Shown here: piece after piece, positions 24,455 to 33,391 of the stretch
Position numbering within the stretch: the stretch's first letter is position 1
How the letters are laid out: every line of letters starts with the position of its first letter
NCBI GenBank assembly: GCA_002358575.1
Contig: DEPD01000045.1
Coordinates: 10,374 to 48,890 of the forward strand
Direction: 5' to 3'
Origin: Lachnospiraceae bacterium UBA3401
GTDB taxonomy: Bacteria > Bacillota > Clostridia > Lachnospirales > Lachnospiraceae
Length of the DNA: 38,517 bases
Program-made: the position numbers and the translations under genes
Notes under the pieces: generated by a model
Databases searched by the model: none
Told to the model about the DNA's origin: nothing
The model's input: the letters and a program-made list of their open reading frames with translations, nothing else

Positions 24455-25402
24455 ATGAATTGGTATCCTGCAGAGAGATCCCGGAGGGTTTTATTCCTGT
24501 TTGGGTTGATGCTTGTGCTGGCTGTTCTGCCAACAGGATGTAGCAGTGAAGAAAAACAGGGAACAGCGGTGGATATTTCCTATTTAAATAAAAAAGAGAC
24601 AAAGCTTGTGACAGAAACACACTATCTTGAGAGCATAGATACAAAAGACATGATTGTGGAAGTACTGAAATTGTTGTGCGCTGTACCTGACAATAAGGAA
24701 TTAAAAGCAACGCTTACAAGCGGGATTAATATTATCACATACTCCTATGACGGAGAGCAGGTGATTGTATCTCTTGGCGAGAAATACAAGGAATTATCAA
24801 GAACGACAGAAGTGCTAACAAGGGCGGCCCTTGTTAGAAGTCTTACAAATATACCAGGTGTAAATTACGTTATGATTACAGTGAATGGGGAAGCATTGAC
24901 AGACTTGTCGGGAAATGCGATTGGGATTATGACGGCGGATATGTTTGTGGACAATGCTGGCACACAGGTGGAGGCTGTGGAGAGTAGGGTAAATTTGCGT
25001 CTGTATTTTGCCAATGAGACAGGAGATGGACTGATTGCCGTAAACAGAGAGCTGATGCACAATGCAGATGTCTCCAATGTATCCATGGAGAAATTGGTTG
25101 TGGAGCAGTTAATTAGTGGTCCGGCGAATGGTGAAACGTTTCCTACAATTAGTCCAGATACAAAACTGGTTAATATCACTGTGAAGGATGGTGTGTGTTA
25201 CCTGACATTTAACAGTGCAATGCTCACGGCAGTGAACAATGTGACAACGGATGTGACAATCTTTTCGATTGTCAATTCTCTTGTGGAGTTAAGCAATATT
25301 AATAAAGTGCAGATATCAATTGAAGGGAACAAAGATGGAAAGTTTCGAGATAAATATGAGGCGTCCACTGTCTTTGAGCGAAATCTGTCACTTGTGAATT
25401 AG
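24455..25402 (+). CDS. GerM-domain lipoprotein
   Basis: A 315-residue lipoprotein. The signal peptide ends LPTGCS, with Cys29 as lipidation site. Two GerM (sporulation/spore germination) repeats follow, at about 60-160 and 195-310, each with a VVEQLISGP- or VEVLKLLC-type helix and strands such as VCYLTFNSAML. In spore formers GerM contributes to assembly across the forespore envelope; in others the domain occurs in envelope lipoproteins beside two-component genes. It begins 34 bases after the kinase, so a link to the sensing system, perhaps as an external partner, is plausible but inferred. Confidence 0.85.
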   Translation: MNWYPAERSRRVLFLFGLMLVLAVLPTGCSSEEKQGTAVDISYLNKKETKLVTETHYLESIDTKDMIVEVLKLLCAVPDNKELKATLTSGINIITYSYDGEQVIVSLGEKYKELSRTTEVLTRAALVRSLTNIPGVNYVMITVNGEALTDLSGNAIGIMTADMFVDNAGTQVEAVESRVNLRLYFANETGDGLIAVNRELMHNADVSNVSMEKLVVEQLISGPANGETFPTISPDTKLVNITVKDGVCYLTFNSAMLTAVNNVTTDVTIFSIVNSLVELSNINKVQISIEGNKDGKFRDKYEASTVFERNLSLVN

Positions 25403-25440
25403 GAACTGTTTAGAAACAAACAGATATAATACAAAAGGAT
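25400..25440. repeat. Short dispersed motif (AGGAACTGTTYAGAAA type)
   Basis: TAGGAACTGTTTAGAAA (25400-25416), followed by ACA..AAAAGGATA, resembles 35476-35508 (GAAACTGTTCAGAAAT then AAAGGATA). Related short matches occur at 28763 and 35771. The intergenic position just before comEC suggests a small mobile or regulatory repeat. Confidence 0.35.
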
Positions 25441-25448
25441 AATAAATT

Positions 25449-27725
25449 ATGAGAAGACCACTATGCTGCGTCTGTGCAGCATTTGTGGTGACTGTGTTCT
25501 TATATTTGATAATTAGTCCTCCGCCGGAACCGCTATTTGATTTCTCAGAGGGGACTAGAGTGACTTTAATTGGCGAGTTGACACAGAAAGAATATAAAAA
25601 GGAAACGTTGGTTTTGCGCTTAGAACACGTTAAAGAGTGGCGTTCCAACACACAAGAAAACGAGCTGGGGTGCGTTCTATGCTATATAGAGCCCTGTGAA
25701 GATATTGCGGAACCAAAAGTTGGAAGTATGGTTGCTGTGGAGGGAAAAGTATCTTATTTTGACAAGGCACGAAATCCGGGAGGTTTTGATGCACAGCGTT
25801 ATTATCAGACACTTGGCGTAGATTTTAGATTGTATCAAACAGAATTGATTACTGCGGGTAGCAATTATTCTGTATATCAAGAGACATTATATCAGCTCAG
25901 ACATTATCTTGAGGAAATACTTGACAGCGCGCTTTCCGAGAAAGATTCCGCTGTTATGAAGGCTATTTTGCTTGGAAATAAATCTGAGATGGATGAGCAG
26001 AGCAAACAACTTTTTCAGAAAAGCGGCATTGCACATATCTTTGCGATTTCTGGGCTTCATATTACATTGTTGGGAATGGGATTATATCGGATTCTGCGCA
26101 GAACATATCTTCCGCAGCAGATTTGTGCAGTGTTCGCAGTAGTTTTGATGGTTGCATATGGAGATATGGTTGGTATGAGCAGTTCGGCATATCGTGCGGT
26201 ATTTATGTTTGGAATGCAACTTGCAGCACAGTTGTTACGGCGTACTTATGATATGCTCACAGCACTGGCACTGGCCGCGGTATTGATTTTGCTAGAACAG
26301 CCATTGTATTTATACTATACGGGATTTCAATTGTCCTTTGGTGCGATTCTTGGGATAGGCTGTCTATCTGAAGTGATGCAGCCGTTTCTCCGCAAAAAGA
26401 AACCGTGTTTTGTGGATAAAATTGCACTGTCTTTGTGTGGAAGCCTTAGCATCTTTTTGATACATTTTCCCATTATGCTATGCATATATTATGAATTTCC
26501 AATCTATTCATTTTTTCTAAACTTGATTATTATTCCTGCCATGTCTGTTTTAATGGCAGCAGGGCTTTTGTGCCTTGGTGCAGGCTGTCTGCCTGGCACG
26601 TTTGGATTGGGTATGGCAAAAATTGTGGGGGTGGTATGTCATGGGATGCTGTCTGGCTTTACATGGCTCTGCGAAGGGTCTCTAAAGTTGCCGTTTGCGA
26701 ATTGGGTAACAGGAAGACCAGACAATTGGAAAATCTGCATTTTTTGTGGTGCTGTTATATTTTTATATGTGTCTCATCAGTATGGAAAGCGATTGTCAAA
26801 AAATGCCGTCTGTGAAAAGAGAGGGATTGGCATTGCACTTCCTTTTGGGTTCAGACTTTTGATAGTACTTGCAGCGGTTATTCTGGTCAGCGATTCTTCT
26901 GTAGATGGCACTTCTTTGACATTTTTAGATGTGGGACAGGGAGATTGCATTTGTGTTGAGAGTGTAACTGGAGAACATTTCTTGATCGATGGCGGAAGCA
27001 CTTCGGAGAGCAAGGTGGGTGCTTACACGATTTTGCCTTATCTGAAATACAATGGGATATCGAAGTTGGATGCAGTATTTTTAACCCATCTTGACAGTGA
27101 TCATATTTCTGGGGTGATGGAGCTTTTGGAAGAGAGTAGAATGGAAGTAAAAATCAGCAGGATTTGTGTATCGAATGCTGTCATTGAAGATGAGGCGTAT
27201 CACAAGCTGGCTGTGCTTTGTAATGCAAGGAAAATACCAATTTATCGATTGAAGGCTGGGGACCAAATAAGCGTGCGTGATTTGCAGTTTGAAGTACTTC
27301 ACCCATGTGCGGATTATAAGACGAATTCGCGCAATGCATATTCGCTTGTGATGAAGCTGGAGTCTGGCGGGGTTACAGCACTTCTGACAGGAGATGTTGA
27401 GTCTGATGGAGAATATGCGTCGGCAGAACGGCTCTATCAGGAGATAGAGTTTTCGGGAATTGATATTTATAAGGCAGCGCATCATGGGTCTAAATATTCC
27501 AACACAGAGGAACTATTAACATGTATACAGCCAAGGACGGTAATTATTTCTTGCGGCGAGGATAACCGTTATGGACACCCGCATGCAGAGGTAGTTGAGC
27601 GCATGAAACAGATAGGGAGTGATATTATCATAACGAAGAACACAGGAGCCATTATGATAAAGATTAAGAACGGAAATTATAAGATAGAAACTTATCGAAA
27701 ATCAAAGACAGAGGAGATACAATGA
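25449..27725 (+). CDS. comEC: ComEC/Rec2 DNA-uptake channel
   Basis: A 758-residue inner-membrane protein that moves single-stranded DNA into the cell. A DUF4131-type N-terminal region has two hydrophobic stretches. The Competence domain (about 190-450), with GIAHIFAISGLHITLLGMG and many membrane helices, follows. A metallo-beta-lactamase domain begins with LTFLDVGQGD near residue 490 and has THLDSDHISG (about 545-555), the predicted nuclease metal site; GDV and the AHHGSK motif are also present. Length and order are normal. It overlaps holA by 4 bases (ATGA), showing tight coupling. Natural competence is possible but not proven; many Lachnospiraceae keep these genes without known competence. 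Confidence 0.95.
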   Translation: MRRPLCCVCAAFVVTVFLYLIISPPPEPLFDFSEGTRVTLIGELTQKEYKKETLVLRLEHVKEWRSNTQENELGCVLCYIEPCEDIAEPKVGSMVAVEGKVSYFDKARNPGGFDAQRYYQTLGVDFRLYQTELITAGSNYSVYQETLYQLRHYLEEILDSALSEKDSAVMKAILLGNKSEMDEQSKQLFQKSGIAHIFAISGLHITLLGMGLYRILRRTYLPQQICAVFAVVLMVAYGDMVGMSSSAYRAVFMFGMQLAAQLLRRTYDMLTALALAAVLILLEQPLYLYYTGFQLSFGAILGIGCLSEVMQPFLRKKKPCFVDKIALSLCGSLSIFLIHFPIMLCIYYEFPIYSFFLNLIIIPAMSVLMAAGLLCLGAGCLPGTFGLGMAKIVGVVCHGMLSGFTWLCEGSLKLPFANWVTGRPDNWKICIFCGAVIFLYVSHQYGKRLSKNAVCEKRGIGIALPFGFRLLIVLAAVILVSDSSVDGTSLTFLDVGQGDCICVESVTGEHFLIDGGSTSESKVGAYTILPYLKYNGISKLDAVFLTHLDSDHISGVMELLEESRMEVKISRICVSNAVIEDEAYHKLAVLCNARKIPIYRLKAGDQISVRDLQFEVLHPCADYKTNSRNAYSLVMKLESGGVTALLTGDVESDGEYASAERLYQEIEFSGIDIYKAAHHGSKYSNTEELLTCIQPRTVIISCGEDNRYGHPHAEVVERMKQIGSDIIITKNTGAIMIKIKNGNYKIETYRKSKTEEIQ

Positions 27726-28732
27726 AAAGGATTGTAGAGGATATTAAAAGTGGCAGATTTAGTAAAGTATATCTTCTCTATGGGGAGGAGGCATATCTGC
27801 GTAGACAGTATTGTGAAAAATTGCGAGAAGCCTTAGTGGCAGAGGGAGACACAATGAATTGCAGTGTCTATGCGGGTAAAGACATCAATGTCAATGAAGT
27901 GGTTGACCGTGCGGACACGATGCCTTTTTTTGCGGAGCGCAGAGTGATTATTATTGAGAACAGTGGCTGGCTGAAAAGTGGAAATGACCAGATTGTTGCA
28001 ATGATAAAAACACTTCCAGAAACCACCTGTATAATTTTTGTGGAGGAGGAGACGGATAAGCGAAGCAAACTTTATAAGGCGATTACAGCAAACGGTTATG
28101 CAGCACTCTGTGAAATGCAAGATGAGGCGACTCTCAAAAAGTGGGTGCTGGGATTGCTGAAAAAAGAAAACAAACAGATTACAGCAGATGCGCTAGAGCT
28201 TTTACTAGATAAGACAGGGACAAATATGGAAAATATTCGGCGAGAATTAGAGAAGTTGATTTGTTATAAGTATTATGAAGAAGGAATAACTGAAGCTGAT
28301 GTGGAGGCGCTTTGTGTTGTTCAGATACAAAATCAGATTTTTGATATGGTGGAGGCTGTTGCACTAAAAGAGCAGAAACGCGCACTTGAATTATATTATA
28401 ATCTGCTTGCTCTAAAGGAAGCACCAATGAAAATATTGGCGCTGACTGCCCGGCAATTTCATATGCTTTTGCAGGTTAAGGAGATGAAAGGAAAAGGATA
28501 TCAGGAGAGTGATATTGCCAAAAAGATAGGGTTAAATCCCTATTTTCTAAAAAAGAAATATATTCCGCAGGCAGCGCGGTTTCAACTGTCACAGTTGATA
28601 GATGCACTTACAATTTGCGTGGAGGCAGAGGAGAACGTAAAAACAGGGCATATGCCAGACAAACTTAGCGTGGAGCTTTTGATAATAGGGTTGAGTACAC
28701 AAAATAGCTGCTCGAAGTCTTTTTGTACTTGA
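27722..28732 (+). CDS. holA: DNA polymerase III delta subunit
   Basis: A 336-residue clamp-loader subunit that opens the sliding clamp. The N-terminal AAA-like domain starts VYLLYGEEAYLRRQYCEKL (about 17-35), a typical HolA opening without a functional Walker A. The helical collar domain carries FDMVEAVALKEQKRALELYYNLLALKEAP and ends near KTGHMPDKLSVELLIIGL. It overlaps the comEC stop by 4 bases. The comEC-holA order is widespread in Firmicutes. Confidence 0.95.
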   Translation: MKRIVEDIKSGRFSKVYLLYGEEAYLRRQYCEKLREALVAEGDTMNCSVYAGKDINVNEVVDRADTMPFFAERRVIIIENSGWLKSGNDQIVAMIKTLPETTCIIFVEEETDKRSKLYKAITANGYAALCEMQDEATLKKWVLGLLKKENKQITADALELLLDKTGTNMENIRRELEKLICYKYYEEGITEADVEALCVVQIQNQIFDMVEAVALKEQKRALELYYNLLALKEAPMKILALTARQFHMLLQVKEMKGKGYQESDIAKKIGLNPYFLKKKYIPQAARFQLSQLIDALTICVEAEENVKTGHMPDKLSVELLIIGLSTQNSCSKSFCT

Positions 28733-28791
28733 TGTTGCGAAAAGATTTACCCAGAGTCTATCAGGAACTATTCAAAAAAGGAGAGCATGTA

Positions 28792-28965
28792 ATGATACCA
28801 AAGGACCCAGCAATGCTGTTAAGCTATATAAATCTGAAATTAAGAGATTATTATCCAAGTCTTGAGGCGTTTTGTGAAGATACAGGCGAGGATATGGAAA
28901 AGATTGTGAATCAATTAAAACAGATTGATTATCATTATAATCGAGAAAAAAATCAATTTGTCTAA
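28792..28965 (+). CDS. DUF4250-domain small protein
   Basis: A 57-residue soluble protein beginning MIPKDPAMLLSYINLKLRD, the signature I associate with DUF4250, a short clostridial family of unknown function. The start at 28792 is chosen because AAAAAAGGAGA lies just upstream and family members begin at this Met. The frame is open 23 residues further 5', overlapping the end of holA, but that part has no ribosome binding site. The Asp/Glu-rich EDTGEDMEKIVNQLKQ segment is helical. It follows holA and was probably co-transcribed. Confidence 0.8.
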   Translation: MIPKDPAMLLSYINLKLRDYYPSLEAFCEDTGEDMEKIVNQLKQIDYHYNREKNQFV

Positions 28966-28995
28966 AAACAAGTTATCTGGAGGCAGTGAGGAGAG

Positions 28996-30063
28996 ATGAA
29001 AAAATGGATAATTCCTTTATTGGCAGTAGTTTTACTGCTACAAGGGTGTACCGATCAGGGCGCGAATGCAAAAGAAGTGACAGATACTGTTGTTGCGGTT
29101 GCGGAAGAACAGAGTGAAGGAGAATCAAGAAGTACAATCCTTGAGGAAAAACTTGAGAAGGAGGCCCTGAAACTTGCGGACGAGACGACGCAGTCCGAGA
29201 AAATAGGAGTGACATTCACAGATGATATTGGCAGAACAGTTACTGTGGAGCGTCATGACAGGGTGATTACGCTGATTGGTAGTTTTACAGATGTATGGCT
29301 TTTAGCAGGCGGTGAAGTAGTAGGAGCTGCAAATGATTCCTGGACTAGTTTTGATTTAAATTTAGGGGAGGATGTAATTAATATTGGCTCTCATTTAGAA
29401 CCGGATATTGAAAAAATTATTGCGGCAAAACCCGATTTGGTAATTGCCAGTGCAAACACGGATGCAGACATGGACATGGAAAAAATATTGACCAATGCCG
29501 GTATCACGGTGGCGTATTTTTCTGTTTCAAATTTTAATGAGTATATGAATATGTTATCCATCTGCACAGATATTACAGGGAGAAAGGATCTTTTTGCAAA
29601 GAATGGGACAGAGGTTCAGAAGTTGGTGGAGGCCGCAAGAGAACGTGTAAACCAGCGAAATTTGGAAGGAAAAAAAGCGCCCCGCATTGTGTTTTTCCGC
29701 GCAAGTGCATCGAGCATAAAGGCCAAAGGAAGCTATGGCAATGTGGGTGGTGAGATGCTGGCTGAGCTGGGCTGTATCAATATCGCTGACGAGGATGACA
29801 GTTTGCTAGATGACCTTAGTATGGAGGCTGTCATTGCTGCTGACCCAGATTTTATATTTGTGACTACGCAGGGAAAAGACGCAGAGGCAGTTCAGCAAAA
29901 TATAGTGGACACACTGTTAAATAATCCAGCGTGGAACCGGCTGAGTGCTGTAAAGAATGGCCGGTACTATGTTTTGGAAAAAGAACTTTACAATCTTAAA
30001 CCCAATGTGAGATGGGGGGAGGCATACCAAAAGCTTGCGAATATATTATATGGTGCGCCATAG
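28996..30063 (+). CDS. Siderophore/cobalamin-type ABC transporter binding lipoprotein
   Basis: A 355-residue substrate-binding protein of the BtuF/FecB/FhuD class. The lipobox is LLLQGC, with Cys18. A charged linker is followed by the periplasmic-binding domain from about residue 70 (VTFTDDIGRTVTVERHDRVITLIGS), including EPDIEKIIAAKPDLVIAS and the linking helix region. GGAGGCAGTGAGGAGAG precedes the ATG. The matching permease and ATPase are on the opposite strand immediately downstream (30157-31909), so this importer is split into convergent units. Substrate could be an iron chelate, heme or a corrinoid; the sequence does not decide. No Fur box or cobalamin riboswitch was recognised upstream. 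Confidence 0.88.
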   Translation: MKKWIIPLLAVVLLLQGCTDQGANAKEVTDTVVAVAEEQSEGESRSTILEEKLEKEALKLADETTQSEKIGVTFTDDIGRTVTVERHDRVITLIGSFTDVWLLAGGEVVGAANDSWTSFDLNLGEDVINIGSHLEPDIEKIIAAKPDLVIASANTDADMDMEKILTNAGITVAYFSVSNFNEYMNMLSICTDITGRKDLFAKNGTEVQKLVEAARERVNQRNLEGKKAPRIVFFRASASSIKAKGSYGNVGGEMLAELGCINIADEDDSLLDDLSMEAVIAADPDFIFVTTQGKDAEAVQQNIVDTLLNNPAWNRLSAVKNGRYYVLEKELYNLKPNVRWGEAYQKLANILYGAP

Positions 30064-30156
30064 AGTATGTGATTTAAAAATATCATCGATATTCTTGTTG
30101 TGGTATGTGTGTTATCTCTGCTGCCATAAAATCAAATATATGCATAATAAAATATA

Positions 30157-30915
30157 TTAGTAAAAGAAATAGTAATTGCCCTCTTCATCAGTAAATTTTT
30201 TGAGCCGTACATCAAAGATAGTTTCAATAATATGCTGCTGTAGACACATTTCCGGGGTGGCTATGGCGGCGATCTTTCTGTTTTGCATTATGACAAGTGT
30301 GTCAGAAATGCGAAGGGCCTGTCCAATATCATGCAGCACAAGAATAATTGTTTTTCCCTGTGCTTTTAGTTGTAATAACATTTCTATAAAGGCGCGCTGC
30401 GCATTTAAGTCCAAATAGGTTGTCGGTTCGTCCAGAACAATATAGTTACAATCTTGTGCCAAAGTCATGGCGAAGAAAGCACGTTGTCGGATTCCGCCGG
30501 AGAGTGTGTCTGCATATTGAGCAGCATAAGGATCTACCTGTGTAAAATGCATTGCGTGTTCCACTATTTTTATATCATTTTGGGTTTTTCTGCGAGCAAA
30601 TCCTAAATGTGGGAAGCGTCCGTGCTCTACAAGTGTCTTTACCGGAAGTGTGGGAATGATGGTGCGCACTTGTGGCAGAAAGGACAGTTTGCGCGCACGT
30701 TCTCTTAGTGGCATGGCGAGATAATCTTTGCCTTCTAAATAAATAGAGCCAGAGGTGACTTTTGAGGTACCGTTTAAGCATTGTAGCAGAGTGGTTTTGC
30801 CGCATCCATTCGGGCCAATGATGGTGGTAATATTGCCTTTTTGAAAACAAACAGAGATATCATGCAGTATTGGTACGAAACTGCAACTGATATTTACATG
30901 ACAAAACTCAAGCAT
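30157..30915 (-). CDS. ABC transporter ATPase (FecE/BtuD type)
   Basis: A 252-residue ATPase. Walker A GPNGCGKTT (34-42), Q loop FLPQ (79-82), signature LSGGIRQR (138-145; the usual Q after LSGG is replaced by I), and Walker B YIVLDEPT are all present, with a following D loop and H loop (VLHD). The start at 30915 is preferred: it overlaps the permease end by 8 bases and has AAGGAGGG about 11 bases upstream. The frame continues to 31005 inside the permease gene. It partners the permease and, by family, the binding protein on the opposite strand. Confidence 0.92.
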   Translation of the reverse strand: MLEFCHVNISCSFVPILHDISVCFQKGNITTIIGPNGCGKTTLLQCLNGTSKVTSGSIYLEGKDYLAMPLRERARKLSFLPQVRTIIPTLPVKTLVEHGRFPHLGFARRKTQNDIKIVEHAMHFTQVDPYAAQYADTLSGGIRQRAFFAMTLAQDCNYIVLDEPTTYLDLNAQRAFIEMLLQLKAQGKTIILVLHDIGQALRISDTLVIMQNRKIAAIATPEMCLQQHIIETIFDVRLKKFTDEEGNYYFFY

Positions 30916-31909
30916 TGACTCTGCGCCCTCCTTTCTTTTGAAAGAGTAGATATAGAAAGAATGGTCCGCCAATAAAGGACAGCAATACTCCTGCGGGAAG
31001 TTCAAATGGTGCGAACAAAATACGCCCTAAAATATCACAGACAAGCACAAAGCTGGCGCCTAGCAGCGCGGAACAAGGTAGTAAGTATCGAGCGTCATTG
31101 CCAAAGAGCCGACGGCAAATGTGCGGGATAATGAGTCCGACAAAACTCAATAGCCCCGCATAACTGACTGCGCAACCAGAGAGAATACTGGATAATATTA
31201 ATAAAAATAAACGAACGACGGCGACATGCAAACCAAGGGAGCGTGCTGTCTCATCACCCAGGCAAAGAACATTTATGGACCTTGTAAAAAGAAAGGATAA
31301 AAAAAGTGCGATAAGGATAGCTGTGACTGGAAATTTCAGTGTCTCAAATGTTAGACCTGAAAGAGAGCCAATCATAAAGGTTGTGAGATTTATGGTGATA
31401 TCTGTATCTAAAAGTTTAATGGTGTTAATGCCTGCGTTTAGAAAACTGGATACTGTGACGCCTGCGAGAATAATTGTTGTGCGAGAACTGTCAGCCATAT
31501 ATGCCAGACTATAAATAGTGAGCGTAGCCGCAAGTGATCCCACAAAAGCGGCAATTGGAATGCCAAAAGTTCTGCTACCGCCAAATAGGAGCGAGAGCAT
31601 TACTGCAAATCCGGCGCCAGAGTTGACGCCAATTGTATTTGGGCTTGCGAGAGAATTATTCATGACACTCTGTAAAATAACGCCGGCGGTGGAAAGTCCC
31701 ATGCCTGCAATACATGCGCCTACAGCTCTTGGAAGTCGTACTGTGTGAACTAAAACATAGGTAGTGGTATTTTTGTCAAGCCCAGCAAGACAACGCAGGA
31801 CACTTTGAGGAGAGAGAGGGACGCTTCCTAAGAGAATACCCGCAAAAAAGCAGAGGACCAGCAACAGTATTAGAGATAAAAATTTTCTTGGCATTAAGTT
31901 TGACTTCAT
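30908..31909 (-). CDS. FecCD/BtuC-family ABC permease
   Basis: A 333-residue membrane protein with about nine to ten helices and the FecCD family features: RLPRAVGACIAGMGLSTAGVILQSVMNNSLASPNTIGVNSGAG (about 57-100), the GVTVSSFLNA helix, and the GLLSFVGLIIPHICR coupling-helix region (about 255-270). It starts at 31909 with AAAGG about 13 bases upstream, or at the second Met five codons on. It overlaps the downstream ATPase start. One permease gene implies a homodimer, as is usual for this class. Confidence 0.93.
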   Translation of the reverse strand: MKSNLMPRKFLSLILLLVLCFFAGILLGSVPLSPQSVLRCLAGLDKNTTTYVLVHTVRLPRAVGACIAGMGLSTAGVILQSVMNNSLASPNTIGVNSGAGFAVMLSLLFGGSRTFGIPIAAFVGSLAATLTIYSLAYMADSSRTTIILAGVTVSSFLNAGINTIKLLDTDITINLTTFMIGSLSGLTFETLKFPVTAILIALFLSFLFTRSINVLCLGDETARSLGLHVAVVRLFLLILSSILSGCAVSYAGLLSFVGLIIPHICRRLFGNDARYLLPCSALLGASFVLVCDILGRILFAPFELPAGVLLSFIGGPFFLYLLFQKKGGRRVNA

Positions 31910-31977
31910 GGGTAATTGCCTTTGTTCCTTTCTGTTCTTTTGTATTTAATAAATTTATCATCGCATATTTTTGGGGG

Positions 31978-32682
31978 TTAATCAAATAATATTTTATCGA
32001 CAGTTACAAATTCATATCCTTCTTTTGTGAGCGCGTCAACCACAATAAGGGCTGCTTCCACAGAGGTATCATAATAGTCATGCAATAGTATGATATCGTT
32101 ATCTGACACTTTGCTGAGAACTGCATTAGCGACGCGACTTGTATTGGCAGTACACCAGTCGAGAGGGTCAACATTCCAGAGGACAGGAAACATGTTTAGG
32201 TCTGTTTCAAATTTTTTATCCCATGATCCGTAAGGAGGACGGACATATTGTACTTCGTCGCCAGTGATATCGTGCAAAATTTCATTTGTCTGTATCAACT
32301 CCTCTTTGAACTGCTCGCGGTTGGCGTCGGTAAGCTGAATGTGACTGTAGGTGTGATTGCCAATTAGATGTCCTTCATCATGCATTCTTTTGATGATTTC
32401 TGGATGAAGTTCTGCGTGTTCACCAGTGACGAAAAATGTAGCTTTTACACCGCGCTCCTTTAGTCCGTCGAGCAGTTTTTCTGTGTATACTGGATGTGGG
32501 CCGTCATCAAAGGTGAGTGCCACGCGCCGAATGTCAAAAGAGTTGATTTCAGCAGGAGGCGGATCTAGCGAGGCAATGGCAGGAATAGATTGTCGATACA
32601 GCAGAGATTTTGCTATGGCTGTCAGCGTCAGACACATACATATGAAATATAATATATTGAAGATACGATTATAATGTTTCAT
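31978..32682 (-). CDS. Polysaccharide deacetylase (NodB/CE4 family)
   Basis: A 234-residue enzyme with one N-terminal membrane segment, so it acts outside the membrane. The NodB motifs are intact: MT1 LTFDDGPHPVYT, MT2 GNHTYSHI with its metal histidines, MT3 RPPYGSWD, MT4 DPLDW, and MT5 ILLHD. It would remove acetyl groups from N-acetylglucosamine in peptidoglycan or another glycan. The start at 32682 (MKHYN) has GGTGA about 8 bases upstream; the frame extends four codons further. Divergent from the next genes. Confidence 0.92.
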   Translation of the reverse strand: MKHYNRIFNILYFICMCLTLTAIAKSLLYRQSIPAIASLDPPPAEINSFDIRRVALTFDDGPHPVYTEKLLDGLKERGVKATFFVTGEHAELHPEIIKRMHDEGHLIGNHTYSHIQLTDANREQFKEELIQTNEILHDITGDEVQYVRPPYGSWDKKFETDLNMFPVLWNVDPLDWCTANTSRVANAVLSKVSDNDIILLHDYYDTSVEAALIVVDALTKEGYEFVTVDKILFD

Positions 32683-32892
32683 ATACAGAATCACCGCAAT
32701 ATACTGTATTCTTAACTATGATATGCGTGGGATCATGACAAGATTACTTTTTAAGTGCCGCGGAATCAATGATTATATTAATTTTTCGTGAATGTTCTGT
32801 TGTGTGAAGATTCAATTAATGATATACTAAATGTCATAAAACAGGATGGAATGGCTCACAGAGTATTATATAATGAGAGAGGTCTGATATCA

Positions 32893-33390
32893 ATGGAAAA
32901 AAATAAAAAATGGGATATATTTGAGGATATGACTGCAAAATGTTATAAGTCGCAGGATAATGGGGATATTATAAAAGAGTGCTGGTATAGCGCATATGAC
33001 ACGCTTTTAGAGATTATAGAGGAAGAGCGAAAAAAATCGCCTGATTGTTTTGTGGAGTTGGCAGAGATTGATCAGAAGACAGAATATAAATACAATGTAC
33101 AGAGTTGGGTGGATGATTATTTTAAAGAATTGAGTGCCCTTAGAGATTACAATAGAATCTACAAAGATGGAACGCGGTTAATCAATGCTTTTCAGTGGCA
33201 GACACAGACGCCAGCACAGATTAAGCTGCGGGTGATCAATGCAATGGAACGGCTTGGAATGCATGAAGCTGCAAGTCGGTGCAGTGAGGAGTGGGTAGTG
33301 CAGAATCCTGACAACATCAATGCGCTTTTCGCTGCGTTAATTTTTGGAAAGAAAGATGGTATCAAAGAGAAAGTAATCAAGGAGAATTAA
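32893..33390 (+). CDS. Hypothetical protein preceding a nucleotide-sugar epimerase
   Basis: A 165-residue soluble protein, helical throughout. The C-terminal part (RLGMHEAASRCSEEWVVQNPDNINALFAALIFG) resembles a tetratricopeptide-like helical pair. The start at 32893 follows GAGAGAGG by about 10 bases; the frame is open from 32788 without a ribosome binding site. It ends one base before the epimerase ATG, so translation is coupled. I do not recognise a family. Its coupling to the epimerase suggests a shared role in surface-glycan synthesis, but that is inference. Confidence 0.5.
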   Translation: MEKNKKWDIFEDMTAKCYKSQDNGDIIKECWYSAYDTLLEIIEEERKKSPDCFVELAEIDQKTEYKYNVQSWVDDYFKELSALRDYNRIYKDGTRLINAFQWQTQTPAQIKLRVINAMERLGMHEAASRCSEEWVVQNPDNINALFAALIFGKKDGIKEKVIKEN

Positions 33391-33391
33391 A

